The notes beneath the pieces are model-generated. The model was given only the letters and a program-made list of their open reading frames with translations, was not told the DNA's origin and made no database searches. This document shows positions 8,597-19,941 of a stretch of 64,000 nucleotides of DNA, piece by piece. Origin of the DNA: Planctomycetota bacterium. Lineage in GTDB: Bacteria > Planctomycetota > UBA1135 > UBA2386. Position 1 is the stretch's first letter. The number at the start of each line of letters is the position of its first letter. The stretch spans positions 45,040 to 109,039 of the forward strand of contig VGZG01000002.1 in NCBI GenBank assembly GCA_016872675.1, in the 5' to 3' direction. A program made the translations under genes and the position numbers.

Positions 8597-10321
8597 ATGA
8601 CCGTGCCGGCGCCGCGCATCCTGGTGGTCGACGACGAGCCGGCCGTGCTGGCGACCTACTGCGCCATCCTGCGCGCGCCGGCCATCGCCGGCGACAGCGC
8701 TGGCGCAGCCGACGAGTTCCGGCCGGAGTTGACGCTGGCGCGCCAAGGTCAGGACGCGGTCGACGCGGTCGCCACGGCGACGGCGAGCGGCGGCTTCGCC
8801 ATGGCGTTCGTCGACATACACATGCCGCCGGGCATCGACGGCTTCGCCACCGTCGAGCGGCTGTGGACCATCGACGGCGACCTGCAAGTGGTCATCGCCA
8901 GCGGCTCCGCCGATCTACCAGTGGCCAACCTCGCCGAGCGCTTCGGCGCCACCGACAGACTGTTGGTGCTGAAGAAGCCGTTCGAGCCGGTCGAGGTGCG
9001 CCAACTCGCGGCGGCGTTGTGCCGCAAGCGTGAGTTGCTGCGCGAAGCGCGTCAGCGCGAGCACCGGCTCGAGTCGCACGTCGCCGAGCGCACGCGCGAG
9101 CTCGCCGCCGCGCTGCAGGCCGCCAAGTCGGCGGCGCGCACGCGACTGCAGTTCCTTGCCAACATGAGCCACGAGATCCGCACGCCGCTGACGGCGATCC
9201 TCGGCTACGCCGAGTTGCTCCGCGATCCCGGGTGCTCCGAGGAAGACCGCGAGCAGCACGTGCAGGTGCTCGAGCGCAACAGCCATCACCTGCTGCAACT
9301 CGTCAACGACGTGCTCGACCTCAGCAAGCTCGAGGCGCGTCAACTGCTCGTCGACGCGTCGCCGACCGACGTGCCGGCGCTGCTGGCGGAGGTCGTCTCG
9401 ATGATGCGGCCAGTGGCGGTCGAGAAGGGCTTGCTGCTCGAGCTCTGTTTCGTCACGCCGTGCCCGCGCACGCTGCGGACCGACGGCATGCGCGTGCGGC
9501 AGATCCTGCTCAACCTGCTCGGTAACGCGATCAAGTTCACGGCCTCCGGCAGCGTCAGCCTGCAGGTCGAGTCGGTCGACCGGGCGACCGGGCCATGCCT
9601 CGCGTTCCACGTCGTCGACACCGGCATCGGCATCTCGAACGAGCGCCAGTCGGCTTTGTTCGAGCCGTTCGTGCAAGCAGACTCGTCGACGTCGCGGCGC
9701 TTTGGCGGCACCGGCCTGGGCCTTTCGATCAGCCGTCAACTCGCCAAGTGCCTCGGCGGCGATGTGACGCTGCGCAGCGCGCTGGGCGAAGGCAGCGTCT
9801 TCAGCCTGCTGGTGCCGGCGGGCGACCTCGCGATCGGACCTTGGATCGCCACGCCGGACGAAGTGGCGCCGCCGGTCGCGGTGACGGCCAACGGGCAACC
9901 GCGCAGCCGCCTCGTCGGCCGCATCCTGCTGGTCGAGGACGGCGCCGACACCCGCCGGTTGTTGACGACAGTCTTGTGCAAGGCCGGCGCCGACGTCGCC
10001 ACCGCCAGCAACGGCGTCGAAGCCATCGACGCAGCGCTCTCGGCCGACGCCGCCGGCGCGCCGTTCGGCCTCGTGCTGATGGACATGCAGATGCCGGTGA
10101 TGGACGGCTACACGGCGACGCGCGCGCTGCGCCGCGCCGGGTGGCAGCGGCCGATCGTCGCGCTGACCGCGCACGCGATGGAGGGCGACCGCGAACGCTG
10201 CCTCGCGGAAGGTTGCGATGGCTATGAGACCAAGCCGGTGCGCGCCGAGCGACTCATCGCCACTTGCGCGCGGTTCCTCGAATCGACGCCGATCTCGCCG
10301 CCGCCGCCGCCGGTCGGCTGA
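8597..10321 (+). CDS. Hybrid histidine kinase (REC-HisKA-HATPase-REC), soluble
   Basis: MTVPAPRILVVDDEPAV...; H-box FLANMSHEIRTPLTAIL; N, G1, G2 boxes; C-terminal REC ILLVEDGADTRRLL...VLMDMQMPVMDGY. Confidence 0.93.
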   Translation: MTVPAPRILVVDDEPAVLATYCAILRAPAIAGDSAGAADEFRPELTLARQGQDAVDAVATATASGGFAMAFVDIHMPPGIDGFATVERLWTIDGDLQVVIASGSADLPVANLAERFGATDRLLVLKKPFEPVEVRQLAAALCRKRELLREARQREHRLESHVAERTRELAAALQAAKSAARTRLQFLANMSHEIRTPLTAILGYAELLRDPGCSEEDREQHVQVLERNSHHLLQLVNDVLDLSKLEARQLLVDASPTDVPALLAEVVSMMRPVAVEKGLLLELCFVTPCPRTLRTDGMRVRQILLNLLGNAIKFTASGSVSLQVESVDRATGPCLAFHVVDTGIGISNERQSALFEPFVQADSSTSRRFGGTGLGLSISRQLAKCLGGDVTLRSALGEGSVFSLLVPAGDLAIGPWIATPDEVAPPVAVTANGQPRSRLVGRILLVEDGADTRRLLTTVLCKAGADVATASNGVEAIDAALSADAAGAPFGLVLMDMQMPVMDGYTATRALRRAGWQRPIVALTAHAMEGDRERCLAEGCDGYETKPVRAERLIATCARFLESTPISPPPPPVG

Positions 10322-10338
10322 GCCGGCGTCCTGCGTCG

Positions 10339-11862
10339 TCAGGGCGCGGCGAGCGGCAGCCGCACCGTGAACGTGGCGCCCGCGCCCGCCGTCGAGGTGG
10401 CGTCGATGCGGCCTTGGTGCGCGACGACGACGCCGTAGCTGACGGCGAGCCCGAGGCCGGAGCCGCCCTGGCCGGGATCGCGCGCGTCGCGCTTGGTGGT
10501 GAAGAACGGCTCGAACACGTGCGGCAGGTGCGCGGCGGCGATGCCGCAGCCGGTGTCGGCGACGGTGATGACGGCCTCGCCGCCGTGACGCGCCGCGGTG
10601 ACGCGCAGCGTTCCGCCGTCGGGCATCGCTTGCAGCGCGTTGACCAGCAGGTTCACGAACACCTGGTGCAGGCCGTCGGCGTCGCCGTGCACGACGAGGC
10701 CGACGGCGACGTTGCGCGCGATGGTGACGCCCTGCCGGCGCGCCGCCGGCTCGCACAGCTTGAGCGCATCGTCGAGCGCCGCGCCGACATCGCAGTCGGC
10801 GCGCTTGTCGAGCGAGCGGCGGGAGAAGCGTTGTAGTTCGCGGACGATGCCGGTGGCGCGGTCGGCGGCGCGCAGGATCACCGCGAAGGTCTCCTTGCGG
10901 CCGACGTCGGGCTCGTCGGCAGCGAGGTCGGCGATGCAGCCGCGAATGCCGCCGATGACGTTGTGGAACTCATGCGCGACGCCGCCGGCGAGCGTGCCGA
11001 GCGCCGCCAGCCGCTCGGCCTGCGCCAGCTGCGCGTGCGAGGCCTGCAGGTCGGCGAGCGCACGCTCGAGATGGGCGGTCTTGTCGGCGACCTGCTGCGC
11101 CAGGCTGGCGGCAAACTGCTGCTGGCTTGCGCGCGCGGCGCGCAGTTCGCCCGTCATCGCGGCGAAGTCGCCCGCCAGCAGGCCGAGTTCGTCGCGCGCC
11201 GGCGGCGTCGGCGGCGGCGCGAGGTCGCCGGCGGCGACGCGCTGCGCCTGCTGCCGCAGGCGCTCCACCGGCGCCACGACGACGCGGTGCAAGGCCCAGC
11301 CGAGGCCGGCCAGGGTCGCCAGCAGCGCGAAGCCGACCAGCAGCAGGTGGTCGCGGCGTTGCTCGGCGAGGAACTCAGCGGCGCGCGCCTGTTGCGCCAC
11401 GGCGAGCGCCCGCAGGCGCGTGTCGATGGCGGCTTCGACGCTGGCGCGCTGCCTCGCCGCCAGCGCCACGACGTTGCGGCGCTCGTTGGCGCTGCGGCGC
11501 GCGTCGTCGTCGGCGATCGCGGCGCGCACGGCGGCGGCGTCGCCGGCATGGTCCTGCAGCGGTAGCGCGGCGAGGGCGCGCTGGCGATCGGTCACCGAGG
11601 CGGTCAGGACGTCGACCAGCAGGTCGTTGGTCTGTAGCGACTGGTCGTGCGCGAGATCGCGCATCGCTGTGGCGCCCTCGCGCAGGAACTCGTCGCCGAG
11701 CGCCTCGAACGCTGACCGGGTGCGCGGGCCGAGCCACAGCAGCAGCACGGCGGTGAGCGCGGCGCCGAGCGCGAGCACCCCGGTGGCGAAGCGCAGCGCC
11801 AGCGGCAGGTAGCCGCGGGACGGCGTCGGCGCGGCGGCGCCGCCGGCTTCGGACGGGTGCAT
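10339..11862 (-). CDS. Membrane sensor histidine kinase with HAMP
   Basis: Two TM helices flanking a sensor region, HAMP, LAGGVAHEFHNVIGGI H-box, GSGLGLAVSYGVV G2 box. Confidence 0.92.
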   Translation of the reverse strand: MHPSEAGGAAAPTPSRGYLPLALRFATGVLALGAALTAVLLLWLGPRTRSAFEALGDEFLREGATAMRDLAHDQSLQTNDLLVDVLTASVTDRQRALAALPLQDHAGDAAAVRAAIADDDARRSANERRNVVALAARQRASVEAAIDTRLRALAVAQQARAAEFLAEQRRDHLLLVGFALLATLAGLGWALHRVVVAPVERLRQQAQRVAAGDLAPPPTPPARDELGLLAGDFAAMTGELRAARASQQQFAASLAQQVADKTAHLERALADLQASHAQLAQAERLAALGTLAGGVAHEFHNVIGGIRGCIADLAADEPDVGRKETFAVILRAADRATGIVRELQRFSRRSLDKRADCDVGAALDDALKLCEPAARRQGVTIARNVAVGLVVHGDADGLHQVFVNLLVNALQAMPDGGTLRVTAARHGGEAVITVADTGCGIAAAHLPHVFEPFFTTKRDARDPGQGGSGLGLAVSYGVVVAHQGRIDATSTAGAGATFTVRLPLAAP

Positions 11863-11930
11863 GGCCGATTGCTTACCCGATCGTCGGCGGCGGTGCGCGT
11901 CCGGAGCGTCGCCGTATGCTTTGCGCCGCC

Positions 11931-12491
11931 ATGAACGTCCTCGCCCGCCACGTCACGCGCTGCTTCGTCGCCGGCCTCGTCGCGTTGTTGCCCATCGGCG
12001 GCGCCGTCTTCGCGGTGGTCTGGCTCGAAAGCGCGCTGTCGGCGTCGTGGGCGCAGGTCGACTGGTACTTCCCCGGTCTCGGACTGCTGCTCGCCGGCGC
12101 CGCCGTCTACGCCGTCGGCCTCGTGGTGACGACCTTCGTGGGTCGCTGGCTGTGGCGTTCCTTCGATCGCTTGCTCGAAGGCTTGCCGCTGCTCGGCACG
12201 CTCTACCAGTCGCTCAAGGAGGTGCTCGGCTACGACAGCGGCCGGGAGCGGTTCTTCCAAGGCGTCGTCGCGGTCGACTGCGACGGCGGCGAAGAAATCG
12301 GCTTCGTGACCGGCGAGACCGAAGGTGCCGACGGTCAGCGCCGTACGCTGGTCTTCGTGCCGAGCGCGCCCAACCCGACGAATGGCAGGCTTCTGCTGCT
12401 GCCCCCGGCGACCTTGCGGCGCCTCGACGTGCGCCCTGCCGACGCCCTGCGAACGCTCATTGCGATGGGCAAGTCGCCCCTGCGGCCCTGA
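11931..12491 (+). CDS. DUF502 family membrane protein
   Basis: RCFVAGLVALLPIGGAVF...GLPLLGTLYQSLKEV...; typical DUF502 pattern. Confidence 0.82.
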   Translation: MNVLARHVTRCFVAGLVALLPIGGAVFAVVWLESALSASWAQVDWYFPGLGLLLAGAAVYAVGLVVTTFVGRWLWRSFDRLLEGLPLLGTLYQSLKEVLGYDSGRERFFQGVVAVDCDGGEEIGFVTGETEGADGQRRTLVFVPSAPNPTNGRLLLLPPATLRRLDVRPADALRTLIAMGKSPLRP

Positions 12492-12524
12492 CCCGTAGCC
12501 GCGCATCCAGCATGGCGTTGCAAT

Positions 12525-12549
12525 CGAACCGATCCCTATTGATGGTTCG
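12525..12549. promoter_or_regulatory. Inverted repeat CGAACC-N13-GGTTCG immediately upstream of sdhC
   Basis: Perfect 6-bp arms read directly, 10 bp before the ATG. Confidence 0.4.
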
Positions 12550-12558
12550 GTGCTCCCC

Positions 12559-13245
12559 ATGACCTGGATGACGGATTTTTGGCGGTCGTCGATCGGCGGC
12601 AAGGCGACCATGGCGGTCACCGGCCTGCTGCTCTTCGGATTCGTCGTCGCCCATCTGCTCGGCAACCTGCAGTTGCTGAAAGGCGCCGACGCCATCAACA
12701 ACTACGCCAAGATGCTGCACGATCTCGGCCCGCTGCTGTGGGTCGCGCGCATCGGGCTATTGGCGGTGTTCGTGCTGCACGTCGCGACGGCGATCCGCCT
12801 GTCGCGCGCCAACAAGGCGGCGCGGCCGGTGGCGTACGTCAAGGGCGCGACGATGCAGGCGACGATGGCCTCGCGCTCGATGGTGCTGAGCGGCCTCACG
12901 GTGGGGGCGTTCCTCGTCTACCATCTCGCGCACTTCACCTTCGGCGCGGTTCATGGCGCGGACGCGGCGCTGAAGGCCAAGGGCGCTGGCGGCCACGACG
13001 TCTTCGCGATGGTCACCGCCAGCTTCGCCAATCCCGCGATCGTCGCCGCGTACGTCGCGGCCCAGATCGTGCTGTTCCTGCACCTGAGCCATGGCATGCA
13101 GAGCCTCGCGCAGACGCTCGGCTGCCACCACGGCCGCTACGCGCCGATGGTCAAGTCGCTGTCGGTCGTGCTCGCGCTGGCGATCGCCGGCGGCAACGCC
13201 TTCCTCGCCCTGTCCGTCCGCCTCGGCATCGTGCAGGGGGCCTGA
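12559..13245 (+). CDS. sdhC: Succinate dehydrogenase/fumarate reductase cytochrome b subunit
   Basis: [36 protein letters not shown]; several conserved His in TM helices; followed by sdhA, sdhB. Confidence 0.93.
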   Translation: MTWMTDFWRSSIGGKATMAVTGLLLFGFVVAHLLGNLQLLKGADAINNYAKMLHDLGPLLWVARIGLLAVFVLHVATAIRLSRANKAARPVAYVKGATMQATMASRSMVLSGLTVGAFLVYHLAHFTFGAVHGADAALKAKGAGGHDVFAMVTASFANPAIVAAYVAAQIVLFLHLSHGMQSLAQTLGCHHGRYAPMVKSLSVVLALAIAGGNAFLALSVRLGIVQGA

Positions 13246-13247
13246 TC

Positions 13248-15158
<1,911 letters not shown>

Positions 15159-15172
15159 CGGGCAACACGACG

Positions 15173-15970
15173 ATGAAGCTCATCCTCCACGTCTGGCGTC
15201 AGCAGAAGCGCAGCACCGCCGCCGACTTCAAGCAGGACGGCCGCATGGTGCGCTACGAGCTGGACGGCGTGTCGCCAGATATGTCGTTCCTCGAGATGCT
15301 CGACGTCCTCAACGAGCGACTGATCAGGAAGGGCGAGGAGCCGATCGTGTTCGACCACGATTGCCGCGAAGGCATCTGCGGCTCCTGCAGCCTGATGATC
15401 GACGGCGAGCCGCACGGCCCGCAGTCGGGCACGACGACCTGCCAGTTGCACATGCGCAGCTTCCGCGATGGCGCGGAGATCTGGATCGAGCCGTGGCGCG
15501 CCAAGGCGTTCCCGGTGGTCAAGGATCTGATGGTCGACCGCAGCGCCTTCGACCGCGTGGTGCAGGCTGGCGCGTTCATTTCGGTCAACACCGGCGTGTC
15601 GCAGGACGCCAACGCCATCCCGGTGCCGAAGGCCGACGCCGACCGTGCGTTCGACGCGGCGACCTGCATCGGCTGTGGCGCCTGCGTCGCGGCCTGCAAG
15701 AACGCCTCGGCGATGCTGTTCGTCGGCGCCAAGGTGTCGCACTTCCTGCACCTGCCGCAGGGCCGGGTCGAGCGTGAGACGCGCGCCCGCAACCTCGTCG
15801 CGGCGATGGACAAGGAGGGCTTCGGCAACTGCACCAACCAGAACGAGTGCGAAGCCGCGTGCCCGAAGGAGATCCCGGTGCGCGTCATCGCGGAGATGAA
15901 CCGCGAGTTCCTGCGCGCGAAGGCGGTCGAGGAGCCGCCGAGCAAGAAGCGCGTCGGCGGCGACGGCTGA
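15173..15970 (+). CDS. sdhB: Succinate dehydrogenase iron-sulfur subunit
   Basis: [15 protein letters not shown] and [13 protein letters not shown] cysteine clusters. An alternative start at 15155 is possible. Confidence 0.96.
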   Translation: MKLILHVWRQQKRSTAADFKQDGRMVRYELDGVSPDMSFLEMLDVLNERLIRKGEEPIVFDHDCREGICGSCSLMIDGEPHGPQSGTTTCQLHMRSFRDGAEIWIEPWRAKAFPVVKDLMVDRSAFDRVVQAGAFISVNTGVSQDANAIPVPKADADRAFDAATCIGCGACVAACKNASAMLFVGAKVSHFLHLPQGRVERETRARNLVAAMDKEGFGNCTNQNECEAACPKEIPVRVIAEMNREFLRAKAVEEPPSKKRVGGDG

Positions 15971-16025
15971 GCCGACGCCTAGGTTTCTGGGAACTCCGGC
16001 GGCGGTGTAGCGTTTTCGCGCCGCC

Positions 16026-17711
16026 ATGAACGCCCCAACCCTGCCGCTGTCGGTCTCGTTCCTCCTGCTGACCGCCGGCGTCGCGCAGGCGCCCGCGCCC
16101 GCGCCCGCCGGCGCTGCCGCCGACCCGCTGCCCGTGCGCGAAGTCACCGTCTTCAAGGACGGGCATGCCTGGGTGCTGCGCGAGCGGCCGCTCACCGCCG
16201 CCGACGCCCAGGAGGTCGTGCTCGACGAGCTGCCGCAGCCGCTGCTCGGCGCCTTCTGGCCGTACGCCGTCGACGGCACGCGGCTGGTCAGCGCGGTGGC
16301 CGGCATGAAGACGACGCGCAGCGAGGCGACGGTCATGGATCTGCGCGAGCTCGCGCGCGCCAACGCCGGCAAGGACGCGCTGGTCGTGACCGCCGACAAG
16401 GAGCGCCTCGAAGGCAAGCTGCTCGGCGTGCCGTCGCGCCAGACGCTGCCGTCGGCGAGCGACGGCGAGCTGCTGCTGCTGCAGACCGCGCAGGGCACGC
16501 GCGCGCTGCCGCTCGCCTCGGTGCGCGAACTGGAGGTCCGCGGCGACTACCAGGGTCGCATCGCCGTCGAGGAGGCGAAGCCGCGCCTGACGCTGCGCGT
16601 CGCCGGCGGCGGTCCGCAGGCCAAGGTCGGCGTCATGTACGTCCAGAAGGGCCTGCGCTGGATCCCGGCGTACCGCATCGACATCGACGGCGATGGCAAG
16701 GCCAAGGCGCAGTTCGAGGCGACGCTGGTCAACGACCTGATCGACCTGCAGGGCGCGACCGTGAACCTCGTCGTCGGCGTGCCGAAGTTCGACCACGCGG
16801 GCGAACTCGACCCGATCGCGCTGCAGCAGGAGGGCGCGCAGGTCGCCGAGCGGCTGCGCGGCGGCCTGCAGCAGCAGATGTTCGGCAACCGCCTGTCCAA
16901 CGCCTTCATGACGCAGGCGGCGAGCCCGGTGGGCGGCGACGGCGGTGGCGAGCCGGAGCCGTCGGTGGCCGGCGGCGCGGGCAACGAGGACCTCTACGTC
17001 TTCACGCTGCGCGACGTGACGCTGAAGAAGGGCGAGCGCATGGTGCTGCCGATCGCCGCGTTCGAGCTGCCGTACCGCGACCTGTACCGGCTCGATGTCT
17101 CGTTCGCACCGCCGATGGAGGTGCGCCAGGGCCTGCAGAGCCAGCAGCTCGTCGAGCTCGCGCGCCAGATGGCGGCGCCGAAGGTCCGGCACGTGCTGCG
17201 CCTGACCAACACCGGCGACGCGCCGCTGACCACCGCGCCGGCGCTGGTGCTCGCCGGCGGCAAGCTGCTGGCCCAGGGCACGATGCTCTACACGCCGCGC
17301 GGCGGCGCGACCGACCTCGAGATCAACGTCGCCGTCGACGTGAAGGTCGCGACCGACGAGCGCGAAGTGAAGCGCGATCCGGGCCCGATCCGCCTCGGCG
17401 ACGACCGCTACGCCCGCGTCGACGTCGCCGGCACGATCAAGCTGACCAACCGCAAGCCCAAGGCCATCGAGGTCGAGGTCACGCGCCGCGCGCTCGGTCT
17501 CGCCGACAGCATCGGCCAGGGTGGCGCGCAGAAGCAGCTCGACCTCGTGCAGGCCTGGCAGGGCGGCTCGGAGAACCCGTGGTGGGGCTGGTGGAGCTGG
17601 CCGCACTGGTGGTTCCAGCACAACGGCTTCGCCGAGTTCCGCTGGACGGCGACCGTTGCGCCCGGCGGCGAGGCGACGTTCGACGCCGGCTGGCACTACT
17701 TCTGGCGCTGA
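16026..17711 (+). CDS. Secreted DUF4139-like protein with Trp-rich C-terminus
   Basis: Signal peptide; VGVMYVQKGLRWIPAYRIDI and ATLVNDLIDLQGATVNLVVG pattern; WWGWWSWPHWW near C-terminus. Confidence 0.75.
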   Translation: MNAPTLPLSVSFLLLTAGVAQAPAPAPAGAAADPLPVREVTVFKDGHAWVLRERPLTAADAQEVVLDELPQPLLGAFWPYAVDGTRLVSAVAGMKTTRSEATVMDLRELARANAGKDALVVTADKERLEGKLLGVPSRQTLPSASDGELLLLQTAQGTRALPLASVRELEVRGDYQGRIAVEEAKPRLTLRVAGGGPQAKVGVMYVQKGLRWIPAYRIDIDGDGKAKAQFEATLVNDLIDLQGATVNLVVGVPKFDHAGELDPIALQQEGAQVAERLRGGLQQQMFGNRLSNAFMTQAASPVGGDGGGEPEPSVAGGAGNEDLYVFTLRDVTLKKGERMVLPIAAFELPYRDLYRLDVSFAPPMEVRQGLQSQQLVELARQMAAPKVRHVLRLTNTGDAPLTTAPALVLAGGKLLAQGTMLYTPRGGATDLEINVAVDVKVATDEREVKRDPGPIRLGDDRYARVDVAGTIKLTNRKPKAIEVEVTRRALGLADSIGQGGAQKQLDLVQAWQGGSENPWWGWWSWPHWWFQHNGFAEFRWTATVAPGGEATFDAGWHYFWR

Positions 17712-17722
17712 GCGGCCGGTGC

Positions 17723-18019
17723 TCAGTCGAGGTCGAATGGGCTGCGCGGCTTCTCGTCCTTGTCCTTCTTGGCCTCTTCCTTGGCCCGGCGCAGCTTCTC
17801 GTCGAGCGCTTCCTGCTGGCGCGCCTGCTGGTCCTTGGCCGAAGCGAACAGGTCGGTCAGCCGCTGCTGGTCCTTCTTCTGCGCCGCCAGCAGGTCGTCG
17901 AGGCTGCGCCCGCCCTTGGCCTCGTCGGCCCGGACCGCGCGCGCCTTGCCCGAGCGGGTGTCGACCTCGACCATCTTGCCGCAGCAGGGGCAGGGGAACG
18001 TGAACAGGGTGGAGCTCAT
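17723..18019 (-). CDS. Small zinc-ribbon (CPCC) protein with charged coiled-coil tail
   Basis: MSSTLFTFPCPCCGKMVEVDTRSGKARAV... Confidence 0.65.
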   Translation of the reverse strand: MSSTLFTFPCPCCGKMVEVDTRSGKARAVRADEAKGGRSLDDLLAAQKKDQQRLTDLFASAKDQQARQQEALDEKLRRAKEEAKKDKDEKPRSPFDLD

Positions 18020-18139
18020 GGCGGCAGCCGATCATCGGCGCAGTCGCCGACGGCGACAACCGGCGGCGTGGTTCGCCGCTCGGTGCGGTGGCCGGTAAGC
18101 TGGCGTCCTGCGGCGTTGACCCGACGTCGCCCAGGGCAC

Positions 18140-18832
18140 GTGCGCGACCCAACCAACGACCCAGCGGGAACCAGCGCCGGCGGACGGCGTCTGGTGCTCT
18201 CGTCGCTGCGACGCGCGCCGAGTTCCGGCGCCGTCGCCGCGGCGGCCGACGACGCGGATCCGGTGCGCGCCGTCGTCCGGCAGGCGCAGCAAGGCGACCT
18301 GGACGCCTTCCGCGCGCTCGTCGACCAGTTCTCCGACCGGGTGATGCGCGTGATCGTGAACGTGATGCACTGCGACTGGGCGACCGCCGAGGACCTCTGC
18401 CAGGAGACCTTCCTGCGCGTCCACGGTGGGCTCGCCGGCTTCGACGGCCAGCGCTTCACCGGCTGGCTGGCGACCATCGCCACCAACGTCGCGATCAGCG
18501 AGCTGCGCCGCCGCCGCGCGCAGAAACGCGGCCAACGCACGCTGTCGCTCGACGCGCCGATCGCCGGCACGGACGATCTGTACCTCGACCCGGCCGGCCG
18601 CGAGCAGGATCCGGCGCAGCGCGCCCACCATCGCGAGTTCGCCGCGCGCGTGCGCGAGGCTGTGCGCGAACTGCCCGAGGAGTTCCGCGTGCCGGTCGTG
18701 CTGCGCGACATGGACGGAATGTCGTACGAGGACATCGCCGCGACGCTCGGCGTGCCGCCGGGCACCGTGCGCTCGCGCATCCATCGCGGCCGCCTGCTGC
18801 TGCAGGACCTGCTCAAGGAGTTCGGCGCATGA
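18140..18832 (+). CDS. ECF-type RNA polymerase sigma factor (GTG start)
   Basis: [13 protein letters not shown] (region 2), [46 protein letters not shown] (region 4). Confidence 0.93.
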   Translation: [230 protein letters not shown]

Positions 18833-19941
18833 GCGCGCCCGATCGCATGCCCGACGAACGGCTCGCCGACTGGATCGACGGCCGCATGAGCGACCGCGAG
18901 CAGGAGCGCTTCCGTGCCGAGCTGCGCGTCAACGCGCAGTTGCGCGCCGACCTCGCTGCCTACGAGGCGACGGTCGCCGCATTGCGCGCGGCGCTGCAGG
19001 CGCCGACGCGGCCGGCGGCGATGGGCGACCGCGTGCTCGCGGCCGTCGCCCGCAACGCCGCCGTGACGGCCAGCGCGCCGCCGCGCTTGGCGTCGCGCCG
19101 CTGGCTCTGGGGCCTGCTGCCGGCGGCGGCCGCGCTGGCGTTGGCCTTCCTGGTCGATGCCTGGCAGCCGTCCGGCCCGGACACCACGGCGACGCTGGTT
19201 GCGTCGGCGCCCGTGGCTGCGGCGGCCCCGCCGGCGATCACCCCGCCAGCGACCATTGGCAGCTTGGCGAGCGACGCGACGCGCCGATTCGAAGTGGCCA
19301 ATGCCGGGGCCGAATCGCTAACAGGCGTCGAGTCGTCGGCGCCGTCGGCCCCAGCGCCCGGCGCTGGATCGACCGCCGACGCCGCTGGCGGCGGACCGGG
19401 CCTCCCTGCCAAGTCTGCGGCGCCTGTGTTCGGCGCACGATCGGCGCTAGCAGGGCCGACGCCGCTGCTCGAGGTCGAACTCGGACCGATCGCGAACGGA
19501 GCCGGTGGCGGGCGCGGGGAACGCGTCCCCGCCAGCGACGGCGTCGGCGACGCGAAGTCGAAGGGCGCAGCGCTCGACGCGGCGGGCCTGCGCGCGGCGT
19601 TGGCGGTGTTCCTCGCCAAGGCGACGGATCCGGCCGTCGAGCCGGCGGCGATGGCGTGGACCACCGCGAACGGCGAACTCGCGGCATCGCCGTGGCTCGA
19701 TGCCGGCGTCGCCGACGCCGATGCGACGACGCGCGTCTGGATCGTCGAAGGCCCGAAGGCCGAGGTCGGCGAGTTGCTCGCGGCCGCGGCGGCCTTCGCG
19801 CGCGCGCGCAGCGGCGTCGTGCGCAATGGCGAGAGCAAGGCGCCGCCGACCACGGTCGCGGCGCCGACTCTGTCAGCGACCGGCGGCGTCGCCGTCGCCC
19901 CGACGCAACTCGTGCTCCGCGTCAAGCTGCGGCGTCGCTAG
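18829..19941 (+). CDS. Anti-sigma factor-like membrane protein
   Basis: ATGA overlap with the sigma gene; N-terminal cytoplasmic domain, single TM, Ala/Pro-rich periplasmic part. Confidence 0.72.
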   Translation: MSAPDRMPDERLADWIDGRMSDREQERFRAELRVNAQLRADLAAYEATVAALRAALQAPTRPAAMGDRVLAAVARNAAVTASAPPRLASRRWLWGLLPAAAALALAFLVDAWQPSGPDTTATLVASAPVAAAAPPAITPPATIGSLASDATRRFEVANAGAESLTGVESSAPSAPAPGAGSTADAAGGGPGLPAKSAAPVFGARSALAGPTPLLEVELGPIANGAGGGRGERVPASDGVGDAKSKGAALDAAGLRAALAVFLAKATDPAVEPAAMAWTTANGELAASPWLDAGVADADATTRVWIVEGPKAEVGELLAAAAAFARARSGVVRNGESKAPPTTVAAPTLSATGGVAVAPTQLVLRVKLRRR

